Shown: piece after piece, positions 1 to 7,648 of the stretch | Position numbering within the stretch: position 1 is the stretch's first letter | Layout: each line of letters begins with the position of its first letter | From: Alphaproteobacteria bacterium | GTDB taxonomy: Bacteria; Pseudomonadota; Alphaproteobacteria; JAAEOK01 | Direction: 5' to 3' | DNA length: 64,000 bases | NCBI GenBank assembly: GCA_024244705.1 | Contig: JAAEOK010000061.1 | Span: 1-64,000 of the forward strand | Translations under genes and position numbers: made by a program | Notes under the pieces: model-generated | What the model saw: only the letters and a program-made list of their open reading frames with translations | The model's database searches: none | What the model was told of the DNA's origin: nothing

Positions 1-206
1 AATCCACGGTCCCCACTTGTCCTGCGCAGCCGCCTCGTCCACCGGCAGCTGCGCCGCCACCGCCACCGTCGCCGCGCCGCCACCGCAACCGTCGCCGCGC
101 CGACCAGCAACGTGGTCTTCAGCGAGGCCGCCGGGCGGGCGGGCGAAAACTTGCTCGGAATGTTGGAAAGGTTGGCTAGCTTGGCGTCGTCAACGCGTGC
201 GGCCAT
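1..206 (-). CDS. N-terminal part of an unrecognised membrane-anchored or exported protein, cut by window edge
   Basis: Reading leftward from an ATG at 206 there is a good Shine-Dalgarno (AAGGGGAG, about 8 nt upstream). The product starts MAARVDDAKLANLSNIPS and reaches a hydrophobic stretch (TTLLVGAATVAVA) after about 30 residues, like an N-terminal membrane anchor or signal sequence. Beyond this the frame turns into an Arg/Trp-rich sequence that looks artificial. A 23-bp tandem duplication (56-101) lies exactly there; removing one copy restores a natural-looking continuation, AATVAVAAQLPVDEAAAQDK. Either the gene is frameshifted in this genome, or the duplication is an assembly error, or it is a switch. 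The family is not recognised and the 3' end is outside the window. Confidence 0.5.
   Translation of the reverse strand, partial: MAARVDDAKLANLSNIPSKFSPARPAASLKTTLLVGAATVAVAARRRWRWRRSCRWTRRLRRTSGDRG
56..101. repeat. 23-bp tandem duplication (2 copies, 1 mismatch)
   Basis: Copy 1 spans 56-78 and copy 2 spans 79-101; they differ at one base. The unit is 23 bp, not a multiple of three, so two copies shift the reading frame of the leftward gene starting at 206. Confidence 0.8.
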
Positions 207-415
207 TTGGGCGGCTCCCCTTGCTCGCGCCGCTGCCAATCGCCTGAGGGTGCGGCGCCGATTGCTCTATGCGTGGGTACCGTCTGAAACGCAAGAATCG
301 ACGGCACCTCGGTTCATTCCGCACATTGCGCGCGCGGATTGGAGCCCATCTTGCCACCTTTGCGCGGCGATTTCCAGCCTCGTTCGGCACCGATTCCGGC
401 CCGAATTCGGTCATT

Positions 416-529
416 TTCGCCATTTCATGGTCCCGTGCGCGCCGCGGCGTCTTGGTGACGCGGACCCGGAACTTCGCCATTTCATGGTCCCGTGCGCGCC
501 GCGGCACCTCGGTGACGCGGACCTGGTGC
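416..529. repeat. 57-bp tandem repeat, two units, in non-coding DNA
   Basis: Unit 1 is 416-472 and unit 2 is 473-529. Both begin TTCGCCATTTCATGGTCCCG and run through GGTGACGCGGACC, with a short variable block in the middle. The unit is GC-rich with internal GCGCGC symmetry. Reading frames across it only repeat the same 19 residues and look like by-products of the repeat, so I treat the stretch as intergenic repeat DNA. Confidence 0.75.
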
Positions 530-536
530 TCGAATT

Positions 537-680
537 GCCCCTCACCCAGCTCCGGCTATTCTCGGCAGCGCCTCGCCGAGCCTCCGCATCCCTCTCCCCA
601 ATAGGGGCGAGGGACAATGCGCCGCGCTCGGTCGAACTCCCTCTCCCCTCGAGGGAGAGGGTCGGGGTGAGGGGGGATCG
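537..680. repeat. Intergenic palindromic repeat of the CCCTCTCCC/GGGAGAGGG type
   Basis: A left arm with CCCCTCACCC and CCCTCTCCCC (about 538-605) and a right arm with a CCCTCTCCCCTCGAGGGAGA palindrome (639-658) followed by GGGGTGAGGG (664-673) make a complex inverted repeat. Elements of this composition are common between genes in many proteobacteria and can form strong hairpins. With the 57-bp repeat it fills most of the 207-819 gap, in which no gene is supported. Confidence 0.6.
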
Positions 681-819
681 AAACAACCGGTCCTGCGCCG
701 CGCCCGGGATGACGCATGAACCCGCGGGCATGGGGATGGCGGGGTCGGCCATGCCGGCGATTCAGCGCTGTGCGACGCGCTTTGACTGGCGCGCGGCAGG
801 GAGTACACTGCCCCACGAT

Positions 820-899
820 ACGCTGGGGTGCCGGACATCTGCGCCGGCTGAGAGCATACCCATCGAACCTGATCTGGATCGTGCCAGCGGAGGGAGCGT
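820..899 (+). promoter_or_regulatory. TPP (thiamine pyrophosphate) riboswitch, THI element
   Basis: The conserved THI-box elements occur in order: GGGGTGCC (825-832), hairpin arms CCGG/CCGG (831-834 with 844-847), CTGAGA (848-853), ACCC (858-861), ACCTGATCTGGAT (867-879) and GCCAGCGGAGGGA (883-895). The closing helix P1 pairs ACGCT (820-824) with AGCGT (895-899). The ribosome-binding sequence GGAGGGAG (889-896) is part of the aptamer's 3' strand and the ATG at 901 follows at once, so ligand binding should hide the ribosome site directly. This predicts repression of the downstream ABC transporter when TPP is plentiful. Confidence 0.93.
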
Positions 900-900
900 C

Positions 901-2061
901 ATGTCGTCCAGCCTCAAACGCCTGTTTTCAGCCATTTCGACCCGTATCATTGCAGCGTTCTTGTGCTGCGCCGCGTTCGCCGTGCCGCCGGCCGACGCCG
1001 CCGATGCGAATATCCCCGTCCTGGTGCCGATCACCGGGTTCCTGTCGCTCGAAGGCACCAGCCAGCGCAACGGCGCGGTGCTGGCGCTGGAAAACCCGCC
1101 CGCCGAGATCTCGGTGACCTACGACGTCGCCGATACCTCGACCGCGCCGGAAGTCGCGGTCAACGCCCTCGAACGCGCGCTTGCCGACGGCGACGCGACG
1201 GCGGTGGCGGCGTCGATGTTCGGCCCCCAGATGCTGGCGATGATCCCGCTCGCCGACCGCCACGGCGTGCCGCTGGTCACCGTCTCGGGCACGGCCAAGA
1301 TTACCGAGCTCGGCAGCCCGTGGGTGTTCCGATTCTTCCCCGGCGACACGGTGGCCAAGGTGGCGCAGGTCGACTACGCGGTCAACGAACTGGGCATCAC
1401 CAAGCCGGCGATGATTTACCAGACCACCGCCTACGGCCAGTCGGGCGCCGCCCATATCGGCGAAAATCTGCGCCGGCTGGGGATCGCGCCGGTGCTCGAG
1501 GAGGGGCTCGACGTCAAGGTCAAGGACATGACGCCGGTACTCGCCAAGGCGCGGGCGGCGGGCGCCGACGCGCTGCTGCTCCAGCTCCATTCGGGACCGA
1601 CCGCGCTGTTGGTGCGGGCGGCGGCAGCCGGCAATCTGGGCCTGCCTATCGTCGCCGGGTCGGCGATGCACCAGCCGTCGACGGCGGCGCTGCTCGACCC
1701 GGGTGAACTCGACGGCGTGTGCGCGGAAAGCGCGTCGTCGCCGATATCGGGCGGGACACCGGAGATGGATGCCTGGCTCGAGCGCTACCGCGCCGCTTTC
1801 GGCACCGAACCGGACGCCTTCGCGCTCGGCCAGTACGACGGCACCATGATGGTGTTGAGCGCAATCGCCGCCGGCGCCCGCTCGCCCGCGGAGGTGCGCG
1901 ACTATCTCGCCGGCAATTCCCATGACGGGCTGGCCATGACCTACCGCAGCGACGGCAGCGGCAACATGGCCCATTCCGCGATCATCGTCTGCTATGACGG
2001 AGAGACCCGTATCCCCCGGGTCGTCAAGGTCTTCGACAACGTCACCGGCGCGCTCGACTGA
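901..2061 (+). CDS. Periplasmic substrate-binding protein of a Liv-type ABC transporter, TPP-regulated
   Basis: 386 aa. An N-terminal signal peptide (basic start, hydrophobic core about residues 15-30, PADA-A cleavage region) precedes a two-lobed Leu/Ile/Val-binding-protein (Peripla_BP_6) fold starting IPVLVPITGFLSLEG. Such proteins capture ligands in the periplasm and deliver them to LivHM permeases. The frame stays open far upstream, but the TPP aptamer and its Shine-Dalgarno fix the start at 901. It is first in an operon with livH, livM-livG fusion and livF. Riboswitch control suggests the ligand is thiamine, a phosphorylated form, or a pyrimidine or thiazole precursor. The fold assignment is firm; the ligand is inferred from regulation only. 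Confidence 0.88.
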   Translation: MSSSLKRLFSAISTRIIAAFLCCAAFAVPPADAADANIPVLVPITGFLSLEGTSQRNGAVLALENPPAEISVTYDVADTSTAPEVAVNALERALADGDATAVAASMFGPQMLAMIPLADRHGVPLVTVSGTAKITELGSPWVFRFFPGDTVAKVAQVDYAVNELGITKPAMIYQTTAYGQSGAAHIGENLRRLGIAPVLEEGLDVKVKDMTPVLAKARAAGADALLLQLHSGPTALLVRAAAAGNLGLPIVAGSAMHQPSTAALLDPGELDGVCAESASSPISGGTPEMDAWLERYRAAFGTEPDAFALGQYDGTMMVLSAIAAGARSPAEVRDYLAGNSHDGLAMTYRSDGSGNMAHSAIIVCYDGETRIPRVVKVFDNVTGALD

Positions 2062-2100
2062 CCGCGGAATGACCGGCCGGCGGCGGAAGGCGGTCGTCCG

Positions 2101-2973
2101 ATGACGCTGCTTCAGCTGGTCATCAACGGTGCCGCGCTGGGCGCCGCCTATGCTCTGGTGGCGCTCGGTTTCGTGCTGATCCTGAACGCCACCAACGCGG
2201 TCAACTTCGCCCAGGGCGACCTCGTCGTCGCCGGCGGTTTCGTCGCCGTCGCGCTGGCCGGCTTCCTGCCGGTCCCCGGCATCCTCCTCCTGCCCCTGGT
2301 GCTGATACTGACCTTCGTCCTCGGCCTGGCGTTCTCGCTGCTCGCCTATTTCCCGCTGCGCGACCGGCCGCCGGTGGCGGTGTTCATATCGACGATCGCC
2401 CTCGGCATCGTCTTTCAGAACGGCTTCAACGCCGGGTTCGGCCCCGACCCCCGCGCCACCCCGCCCTTATTCGCCGGCGGCTTTTGGCAGCTCGACGGGC
2501 TGACCATCGAGAAGCAGGGCGCGGCCATCGTGGTCACCGCGGCGGTGCTGATCGTGGCCCAGCACCTGGTATTCACGCGCACCCAGTTCGGCCGCCGCCT
2601 GCGCGCCACCGCGCAGGACCGCGACATGGCCCGTGCGCTCGGCGTCCGCGTGACCTGGATGATCGCGCTGACCTTCGGCTGGGCGGCGGCGCTCGCCGGG
2701 ACCGCGGGGCTGCTGCTGTCGAACAAGTTCTTCGTCACGCCGACCGACGGCACCGCCTACATGATCCTGGCCTATATCGCGGTCACCATCGGCGGCTGGG
2801 GCCGTATCGCCGGCGCCGTCGCGGGGGCGGTATTGATCGCCGTCTTCGAGGTCGTCGTCTCGGCCTATCTGAGCTACACCGTCGCCATCGCCGCGCTCTA
2901 TGGGGCGGTTCTGCTGGTCCTGTTTTTCAGGCCCCAGGGGCTGTTCGGCGACGTCATCCAGAGGCGGGCCTGA
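2101..2973 (+). CDS. Liv-type ABC transporter permease, LivH family
   Basis: 290 aa, polytopic inner-membrane protein with about eight hydrophobic segments. The N-terminus (LVINGAALGAAYALVALGF, then NAINFAQGD-like NAVNFAQGD) and the LGVRVTWMIAL region are typical of LivH. It forms half of the membrane channel with the LivM half of the next gene. It lies 39 bp after the binding protein with a GGAAGG ribosome site, and 2 bp before the next start, so the genes are co-transcribed under the TPP riboswitch. Confidence 0.9.
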   Translation: MTLLQLVINGAALGAAYALVALGFVLILNATNAVNFAQGDLVVAGGFVAVALAGFLPVPGILLLPLVLILTFVLGLAFSLLAYFPLRDRPPVAVFISTIALGIVFQNGFNAGFGPDPRATPPLFAGGFWQLDGLTIEKQGAAIVVTAAVLIVAQHLVFTRTQFGRRLRATAQDRDMARALGVRVTWMIALTFGWAAALAGTAGLLLSNKFFVTPTDGTAYMILAYIAVTIGGWGRIAGAVAGAVLIAVFEVVVSAYLSYTVAIAALYGAVLLVLFFRPQGLFGDVIQRRA

Positions 2974-2975
2974 CC

Positions 2976-4760
2976 ATGGCCTGGCTCGGCCGCGGCCTCA
3001 ATCTGCCGCTGGCGCTGGCGGCGCTGGCGCTCGCCGTCTACGCGCTCGGTTTCGCCAACGGCTACCAGCTGCGGCTGCTGACCGTCGCCGGCATCTACGC
3101 CATCCTGGTCATCGGCTATCAGTTCATCTTCGGCCACGCCGGCGCGCTGTCGCTGGCCCAGGGCGTGTTCTTCGGCGTCGGCGCCTATGTCGCCGGCGTC
3201 CTCGGCGCCAACCACGGCTGGTCCTTCGTCGAGACGTTCCCGCTGGCGATCCTGGCGCCGACGCTGCTGGCGGCGATCGTGGCGGTCCCGGTGCTGCGCC
3301 TGGAATCGCACTATTTCGCATTGGCGACTCTCGGCATCGGCCAGGTCGTGCTGTTGGTCGCCGTCAACTGGCAGAGCGTTACCGGCGGCGCCAACGGTAT
3401 CCCCGGGGTCCCCGGCATAACGCTCGGCAATCTCGCCGTCGGGCGCGGCCTGCCGACCTTTCTGTTCGTCTGGGCGTGGGTCGCGTTGTGCGGGTTTACC
3501 GCCTGGCAAATCATGCGCGGCCTCTATGGCCGCATGTTCGAGCTGATGCGCACCAACGACTTCGCCGCCCAGGCGATCGGAATCAATATCGGCCGCCTGC
3601 GCCTGGCCGCCTTGCTGCTCAGCGCGGCAATGGGCGGCCTGGCCGGCACCCTGTACGTGCACACCCTCGGCGTGATCTCGCCCGATGCGCTCGAATTCCC
3701 GGTCATGGTGACCTGCCTGACGATCGCCGTGGTCGGCGGGCGCTACAGCGTCGCCGGGGCGATCATCGGTGCCGTGCTGCTGATCCACCTGCCGGAATGG
3801 TTCCGCTTTCTCGATAAGTACTACCTGATCGCTTACGGCGCGACGATGCTGGCGGTGATCGTCGGCGCGCCCTATGGCTTGGCCGGCGCGGCCCACCGGC
3901 TGCGCGACAAATGGCTGCCGCCGACGCCGGGACCGATGCCGACAGCGGCAACGATCGGCCCGGTTCGACCGGCCGCGACGACGCCCGCCGCGCCGGCGCT
4001 GGCGATATCGAATTTGGCCAAGCGGTTCGGCGGCGTTCATGCGGTCGACAAGGTTTCCTTCACCGCCACTCCGGGCGAAGTTCTGGGAATCATCGGACCC
4101 AACGGCTCCGGCAAGACGACCCTGATCAACCTGATCACCGGGTTCTACCGGGCCGACGCCGGCAGCCTCCATTTCCGCGGCCGCGATATCACCCGGGCCC
4201 TGCCCCATGCCATCGCGGCGGCCGGCATCGCCCGCACCTTCCAGAGCTGCCGCCTGGTCCCCGACATGACCGCGCTCGACAACGTCGCCGTGGCGCGCCA
4301 CGCGGCGATCGGTGAAGGTCTGCGATCGGCGTTGAGCGACATTGGCGGCCTGTCGCACCTGGAACGCGCCCGGCGCGAGGCGGCGCCACTGCTCGATCGG
4401 CTCGGCGTTGCCGATGTCGCGTTGCAATGTTGCGGCACCCTGCCCTACGGCACCCAGCGACGAGTGGAGATCGCCCGCGCGCTGGCGACCGAGCCGGCGA
4501 TGGTGATGCTCGACGAGCCGGCGGCGGGGACCAACGAGGACGAGCAGACCGACCTGGCGGCGCGGCTGCGCGGGTTGGCCGCCGACGGCCTCGCCCTGGT
4601 CATCGTCGAGCACAATATGCCGTTCCTGCTGCCGGTCGCCGACCGCGTCATCTGTCTCGACGACGGCCGCATCATCGCCGCCGGCAGCGCCGACGAAATT
4701 CGCCGCCATCCGGCGGTAATCGCCGCCTATCTCGGCACCACCGGGAGCGGCGGGCGGTGA
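2976..4760 (+). CDS. Fused LivM permease and LivG ATPase of the TPP-regulated ABC transporter
   Basis: 594 aa. Residues about 1-310 are a LivM permease (FGHAGALSLAQGVFFGVGAY motif, GLAGTLYVHTLGVISPDAL, then a C-terminal membrane segment). A Pro/Ala/Thr-rich linker (about 315-340) leads to a LivG ATPase from about 345 to the end, with Walker A GPNGSGKTT, signature-region LPYGTQRRVEIARAL (the usual LivG variant of LSGGQ), Walker B MVMLDEPAAG and H-loop VIVEHNM. The ATG at 2976 is 2 bp after livH stops. LivM and LivG are usually separate proteins; the fusion ties channel and motor in a 1:1 ratio. Confidence 0.9.
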   Translation: MAWLGRGLNLPLALAALALAVYALGFANGYQLRLLTVAGIYAILVIGYQFIFGHAGALSLAQGVFFGVGAYVAGVLGANHGWSFVETFPLAILAPTLLAAIVAVPVLRLESHYFALATLGIGQVVLLVAVNWQSVTGGANGIPGVPGITLGNLAVGRGLPTFLFVWAWVALCGFTAWQIMRGLYGRMFELMRTNDFAAQAIGINIGRLRLAALLLSAAMGGLAGTLYVHTLGVISPDALEFPVMVTCLTIAVVGGRYSVAGAIIGAVLLIHLPEWFRFLDKYYLIAYGATMLAVIVGAPYGLAGAAHRLRDKWLPPTPGPMPTAATIGPVRPAATTPAAPALAISNLAKRFGGVHAVDKVSFTATPGEVLGIIGPNGSGKTTLINLITGFYRADAGSLHFRGRDITRALPHAIAAAGIARTFQSCRLVPDMTALDNVAVARHAAIGEGLRSALSDIGGLSHLERARREAAPLLDRLGVADVALQCCGTLPYGTQRRVEIARALATEPAMVMLDEPAAGTNEDEQTDLAARLRGLAADGLALVIVEHNMPFLLPVADRVICLDDGRIIAAGSADEIRRHPAVIAAYLGTTGSGGR

Positions 4761-5467
4761 GCGCGCCGCTGCTCCAATTGCGCGGACTGAGTGTCGCCTA
4801 TGGCGCGCTCACGGCGGTGCACGAGGTGGACCTTGCGGTTGCCGCCGGCGAGGCGGTGGCGCTGCTGGGCGCCAACGGCGCCGGCAAGTCGACGCTGATC
4901 AACACCATCGCCGGGCTGGTCCCGGCGGCCGCCGGATCGATCCACTACAACGGCCGGGAGCTCGGCCGCCTCCCACCGGAGGCCAGGGCCAGGGCCGGCC
5001 TCGGCTATAGCCCGGAGGGGCGCCGCATATTTCCCGGCATGACGGTGCGCGAAAACCTCGAGGTCGGCTGCTGGGCGCCGAAGCGCGAGCGGGTGCGGCG
5101 TTTCGAACGCGTGTTCGATCTGTTCCCCGGGTTGCGCCAACGGTGCGACACGCCGGGTTGGCAATTGTCCGGCGGCCAGCAGCAGATGGTGTCGATCGGC
5201 CGCGCCCTGGTCGGCAATCCTCGCCTGATGCTGCTCGACGAGCCGAGCCTGGGCCTGTCGCCGATCCTGGTCGCCGAAGTGTTGGCGACGGTGCGCCGGA
5301 TCGCCGATACGGGCACTGCCGTGCTGCTCGCCGAGCAGAACGCCGCCCGCGCGCTCGACGTCTGCGACCGGGCCTACGTGCTCAAGCTGGGCCGGGTGGC
5401 GGCGTCGGGGCCGGCCGCCGAGCTGCGCGACGGCGACCGCCTGCGCGACGCCTTCCTCGGCGGTTAG
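4757..5467 (+). CDS. Liv-type ABC transporter ATPase, LivF family
   Basis: 236 aa, translated from a GTG that overlaps the previous stop (GTGA), implying translational coupling. It has Walker A GANGAGKST, signature LSGGQQQMVSIGRAL, Walker B LMLLDEPSLGLSP and switch AEQN. It is the second nucleotide-binding subunit, pairing with the LivG half of the fusion protein. It is the last gene of the TPP-controlled operon; the next gene converges with 3 bp between. Confidence 0.92.
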   Translation: MSAPLLQLRGLSVAYGALTAVHEVDLAVAAGEAVALLGANGAGKSTLINTIAGLVPAAAGSIHYNGRELGRLPPEARARAGLGYSPEGRRIFPGMTVRENLEVGCWAPKRERVRRFERVFDLFPGLRQRCDTPGWQLSGGQQQMVSIGRALVGNPRLMLLDEPSLGLSPILVAEVLATVRRIADTGTAVLLAEQNAARALDVCDRAYVLKLGRVAASGPAAELRDGDRLRDAFLGG

Positions 5468-5470
5468 GCA

Positions 5471-6250
5471 CTATCCGGTCGAATCGAGAAACCCGGTGAC
5501 CGCGGCGACGAATTTGTCGGGCTGGTCGGCGTGGACCCAATGGTCGGCGTCGGCCACCGTCTCGACCACCGCCCGCGGGAACAAGCGCCCGATCAGGTCG
5601 CCGTGCTCGGCGCCGACGAAGTCGGAGCGCGCGCCGGCGACGAACAACGCCGGACCGGTGTAGCGCCGGTCGAGCAGCGGGCGCGGAAAATCCACCAGGC
5701 GCGGCATCTCGGCGGCCAGCGCGTCGAGATTGAGGCGCCAGGCCGCCCCGCCCTCGACCGGGGTCAGGTTCTGAAGCAGGAAGGCGCGGATGCCGGCGTC
5801 GGGGATCGCGTCGCGAAGGCGCGCATCGACCTCGCTGCGGCGCCGCGCGACGGCGAGGTCGACGGCCTGCATCGCCCGTACATAGGGCAAGTGTCTTTGG
5901 TCATAGGTCACCGGGGCGATATCGACGACGACCAGCGCCGAGACCCGGGCGCCTTGCTCGAGGGCCAGCGCCATCGCCGCCTTGCCGCCCATGGAATGGC
6001 CGATCACCGCCGCCGTTTCGAGCCCCTGAACGTCCATGAAGGCGACCACGTCCGCCGCCATGTCGATGTAGTCCATCGACGGATCCCAAGGCGAGTCGCC
6101 GTGGTTGCGGAGGTCCAACGTATAGACCCGGTGGCGGTCGCCGAGACGGCGGGCGATCGAGGTCCAGTTGCGCCCGCTGCCGAAGAGGCCGTGCAGGATG
6201 ATCAGCGGCGGCCCCTCGCCGGCCGCCTGATAGGCCAGCTCGAGCGCCAT
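5471..6250 (-). CDS. Alpha/beta-fold hydrolase (YbfF/ABHD11-like esterase)
   Basis: 259 aa. It shows the HGLFGSGRNW oxyanion-loop motif near residue 20, nucleophile elbow GHSMGG (Ser about 98) and a C-terminal DHWVHADQPD containing the catalytic His. This arrangement (LDLRNHGDSP after the first strand) is that of the short-chain esterase family of E. coli YbfF. It starts 3 bp after pntB ends and is the last gene of the pyruvate dehydrogenase-transhydrogenase operon; why an esterase is there is not evident. The substrate is unknown. Confidence 0.85.
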   Translation of the reverse strand: MALELAYQAAGEGPPLIILHGLFGSGRNWTSIARRLGDRHRVYTLDLRNHGDSPWDPSMDYIDMAADVVAFMDVQGLETAAVIGHSMGGKAAMALALEQGARVSALVVVDIAPVTYDQRHLPYVRAMQAVDLAVARRRSEVDARLRDAIPDAGIRAFLLQNLTPVEGGAAWRLNLDALAAEMPRLVDFPRPLLDRRYTGPALFVAGARSDFVGAEHGDLIGRLFPRAVVETVADADHWVHADQPDKFVAAVTGFLDSTG

Positions 6251-6253
6251 GGA

Positions 6254-7645
6254 TCAGCTTTCGACGTGACGCAGCACGCCGTCGACGCTGTCCTTGGCGT
6301 CGCCGAACAGCATGCGGGTGTTCTCCTTATAGAACAGCGGGTTGTCGACGCCGGCATAGCCTGTCGCCATGCTGCGCTTGAGCACCACGGCGGTCTTCGC
6401 CTTCCACACCTCGAGCACCGGCATGCCGGCGATCGGGCTGTTCGGATCCTCCTGGGCACCCGGGTTGACGATGTCGTTGGCGCCGATCACCAGCACGACA
6501 TCGGTTTCCGGAAAGTCGTGGTTGATCTCGTCCATTTCGAGGACGATGTCGTAGGGCACCTTGGCCTCGGCCAGCAGCACGTTCATGTGCCCCGGCAGAC
6601 GCCCGGCGACCGGGTGGATGCCGAAGCGGACCTTGATGCCCTTGGCCCGCAGCTTGGCGGTGATGTCGCTGACCGCGTTCTGCGCCTGGGCCACCGCCAT
6701 GCCGTAGCCGGGCACGATGATGACCGCATTGGCGTCGCTCAGCATCGCCGCCACTTCTTCGACCGAGGTCGCGATGACTTCGCCGCCTTCGCTCTCCGCC
6801 GCAGCGCCGCCGCCGGTGCCGAAGCCGCCGAGGATGACGCTGATAAAGCTGCGGTTCATCGCCCGGCACATGATGTAGCTGAGGATCGCGCCGGAAGAGC
6901 CGACCAGGGCGCCGACGACGATCAGCAGGTCGTTCGACAGCATGAATCCGGTCGCCGCCGCCGCCCAGCCGGAATAGCTGTTCAACATCGACACCACCAC
7001 CGGCATGTCGGCGCCGCCGATCGCCATCACCAGGTGGACGCCGAGAACGAAGGCGATCGCGGTCATGACCAGGAGCGGAAATAGCCCCCAGCCGACCGAG
7101 GCGGCGGTGAGGAATTCCCAGCCCAGCCACAGGCAAACTAGGATCGCCGCCAGGTTCATCCAGTGACGCGCGGGCAGCATCAGCGGCTTGCTGGAGATTC
7201 GCGCGTCGAGCTTGCCGAAGGCGATGACCGAGCCGGTGAAGGTAATGGCGCCGATGAACACGCCGAGATAGATCTCGACGTCGTGGATGACCTTTTCGGT
7301 CCCTTCGAAATGGGAGTCGGGGGCGATATAGGTGGCTATGCCGACCATCACCGCGGCGAGACCGACGAAGCTGTGCAGCATGGCGACCAGCTGCGGCATC
7401 TGCGTCATCTCGACCTTTGAGGCGACATAGGCGCCGGCGATGGCACCAAGAATCATCATCGGCACCAGCACGGCATAGCCGGTGACCTCGGCGGCGAGGA
7501 TCGTCGCCGCGATGGCGATCGCCATGCCGATGATGCCGAAGATGTTGCCGCGGCGCGCCGATTCCTGGTGGCTCAACCCGCCGAGGCTGAGGATGAACAG
7601 GATGCTGGCGGCGATATAGGAGACGGTAACGAGCCCTTGGGTCAT
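6254..7645 (-). CDS. pntB: NAD(P) transhydrogenase subunit beta
   Basis: 463 aa, full length for the family. The first about 260 residues hold many membrane helices (proton channel, domain II); the C-terminal part is the NADP(H)-binding domain III with [30 protein letters not shown] and the closing [10 protein letters not shown]. It couples inward proton flow to hydride transfer from NADH to NADP+. pntA ends 3 bp upstream, so the two are co-transcribed. Linked to PDH, it would turn NADH from pyruvate oxidation into NADPH. Confidence 0.96.
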   Translation of the reverse strand: MTQGLVTVSYIAASILFILSLGGLSHQESARRGNIFGIIGMAIAIAATILAAEVTGYAVLVPMMILGAIAGAYVASKVEMTQMPQLVAMLHSFVGLAAVMVGIATYIAPDSHFEGTEKVIHDVEIYLGVFIGAITFTGSVIAFGKLDARISSKPLMLPARHWMNLAAILVCLWLGWEFLTAASVGWGLFPLLVMTAIAFVLGVHLVMAIGGADMPVVVSMLNSYSGWAAAATGFMLSNDLLIVVGALVGSSGAILSYIMCRAMNRSFISVILGGFGTGGGAAAESEGGEVIATSVEEVAAMLSDANAVIIVPGYGMAVAQAQNAVSDITAKLRAKGIKVRFGIHPVAGRLPGHMNVLLAEAKVPYDIVLEMDEINHDFPETDVVLVIGANDIVNPGAQEDPNSPIAGMPVLEVWKAKTAVVLKRSMATGYAGVDNPLFYKENTRMLFGDAKDSVDGVLRHVES

Positions 7646-7648
7646 GGC

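Noticed and set aside
190-507. Leftward frame of about 100 codons over the 57-bp repeats
   Set aside because: The protein is just the repeat translated twice plus low-complexity sequence, with no ribosome site.
112-900. Upstream extension of the ABC-transporter binding-protein frame to 112
   Set aside because: It would translate through the repeats and the TPP aptamer; the riboswitch, Shine-Dalgarno and signal peptide place the start at 901.
2898-4709. 600-codon open frame opposite the livM-livG fusion
   Set aside because: Antisense to a clearly recognisable gene; composition is that of GC-rich complementary codons with no family motifs.
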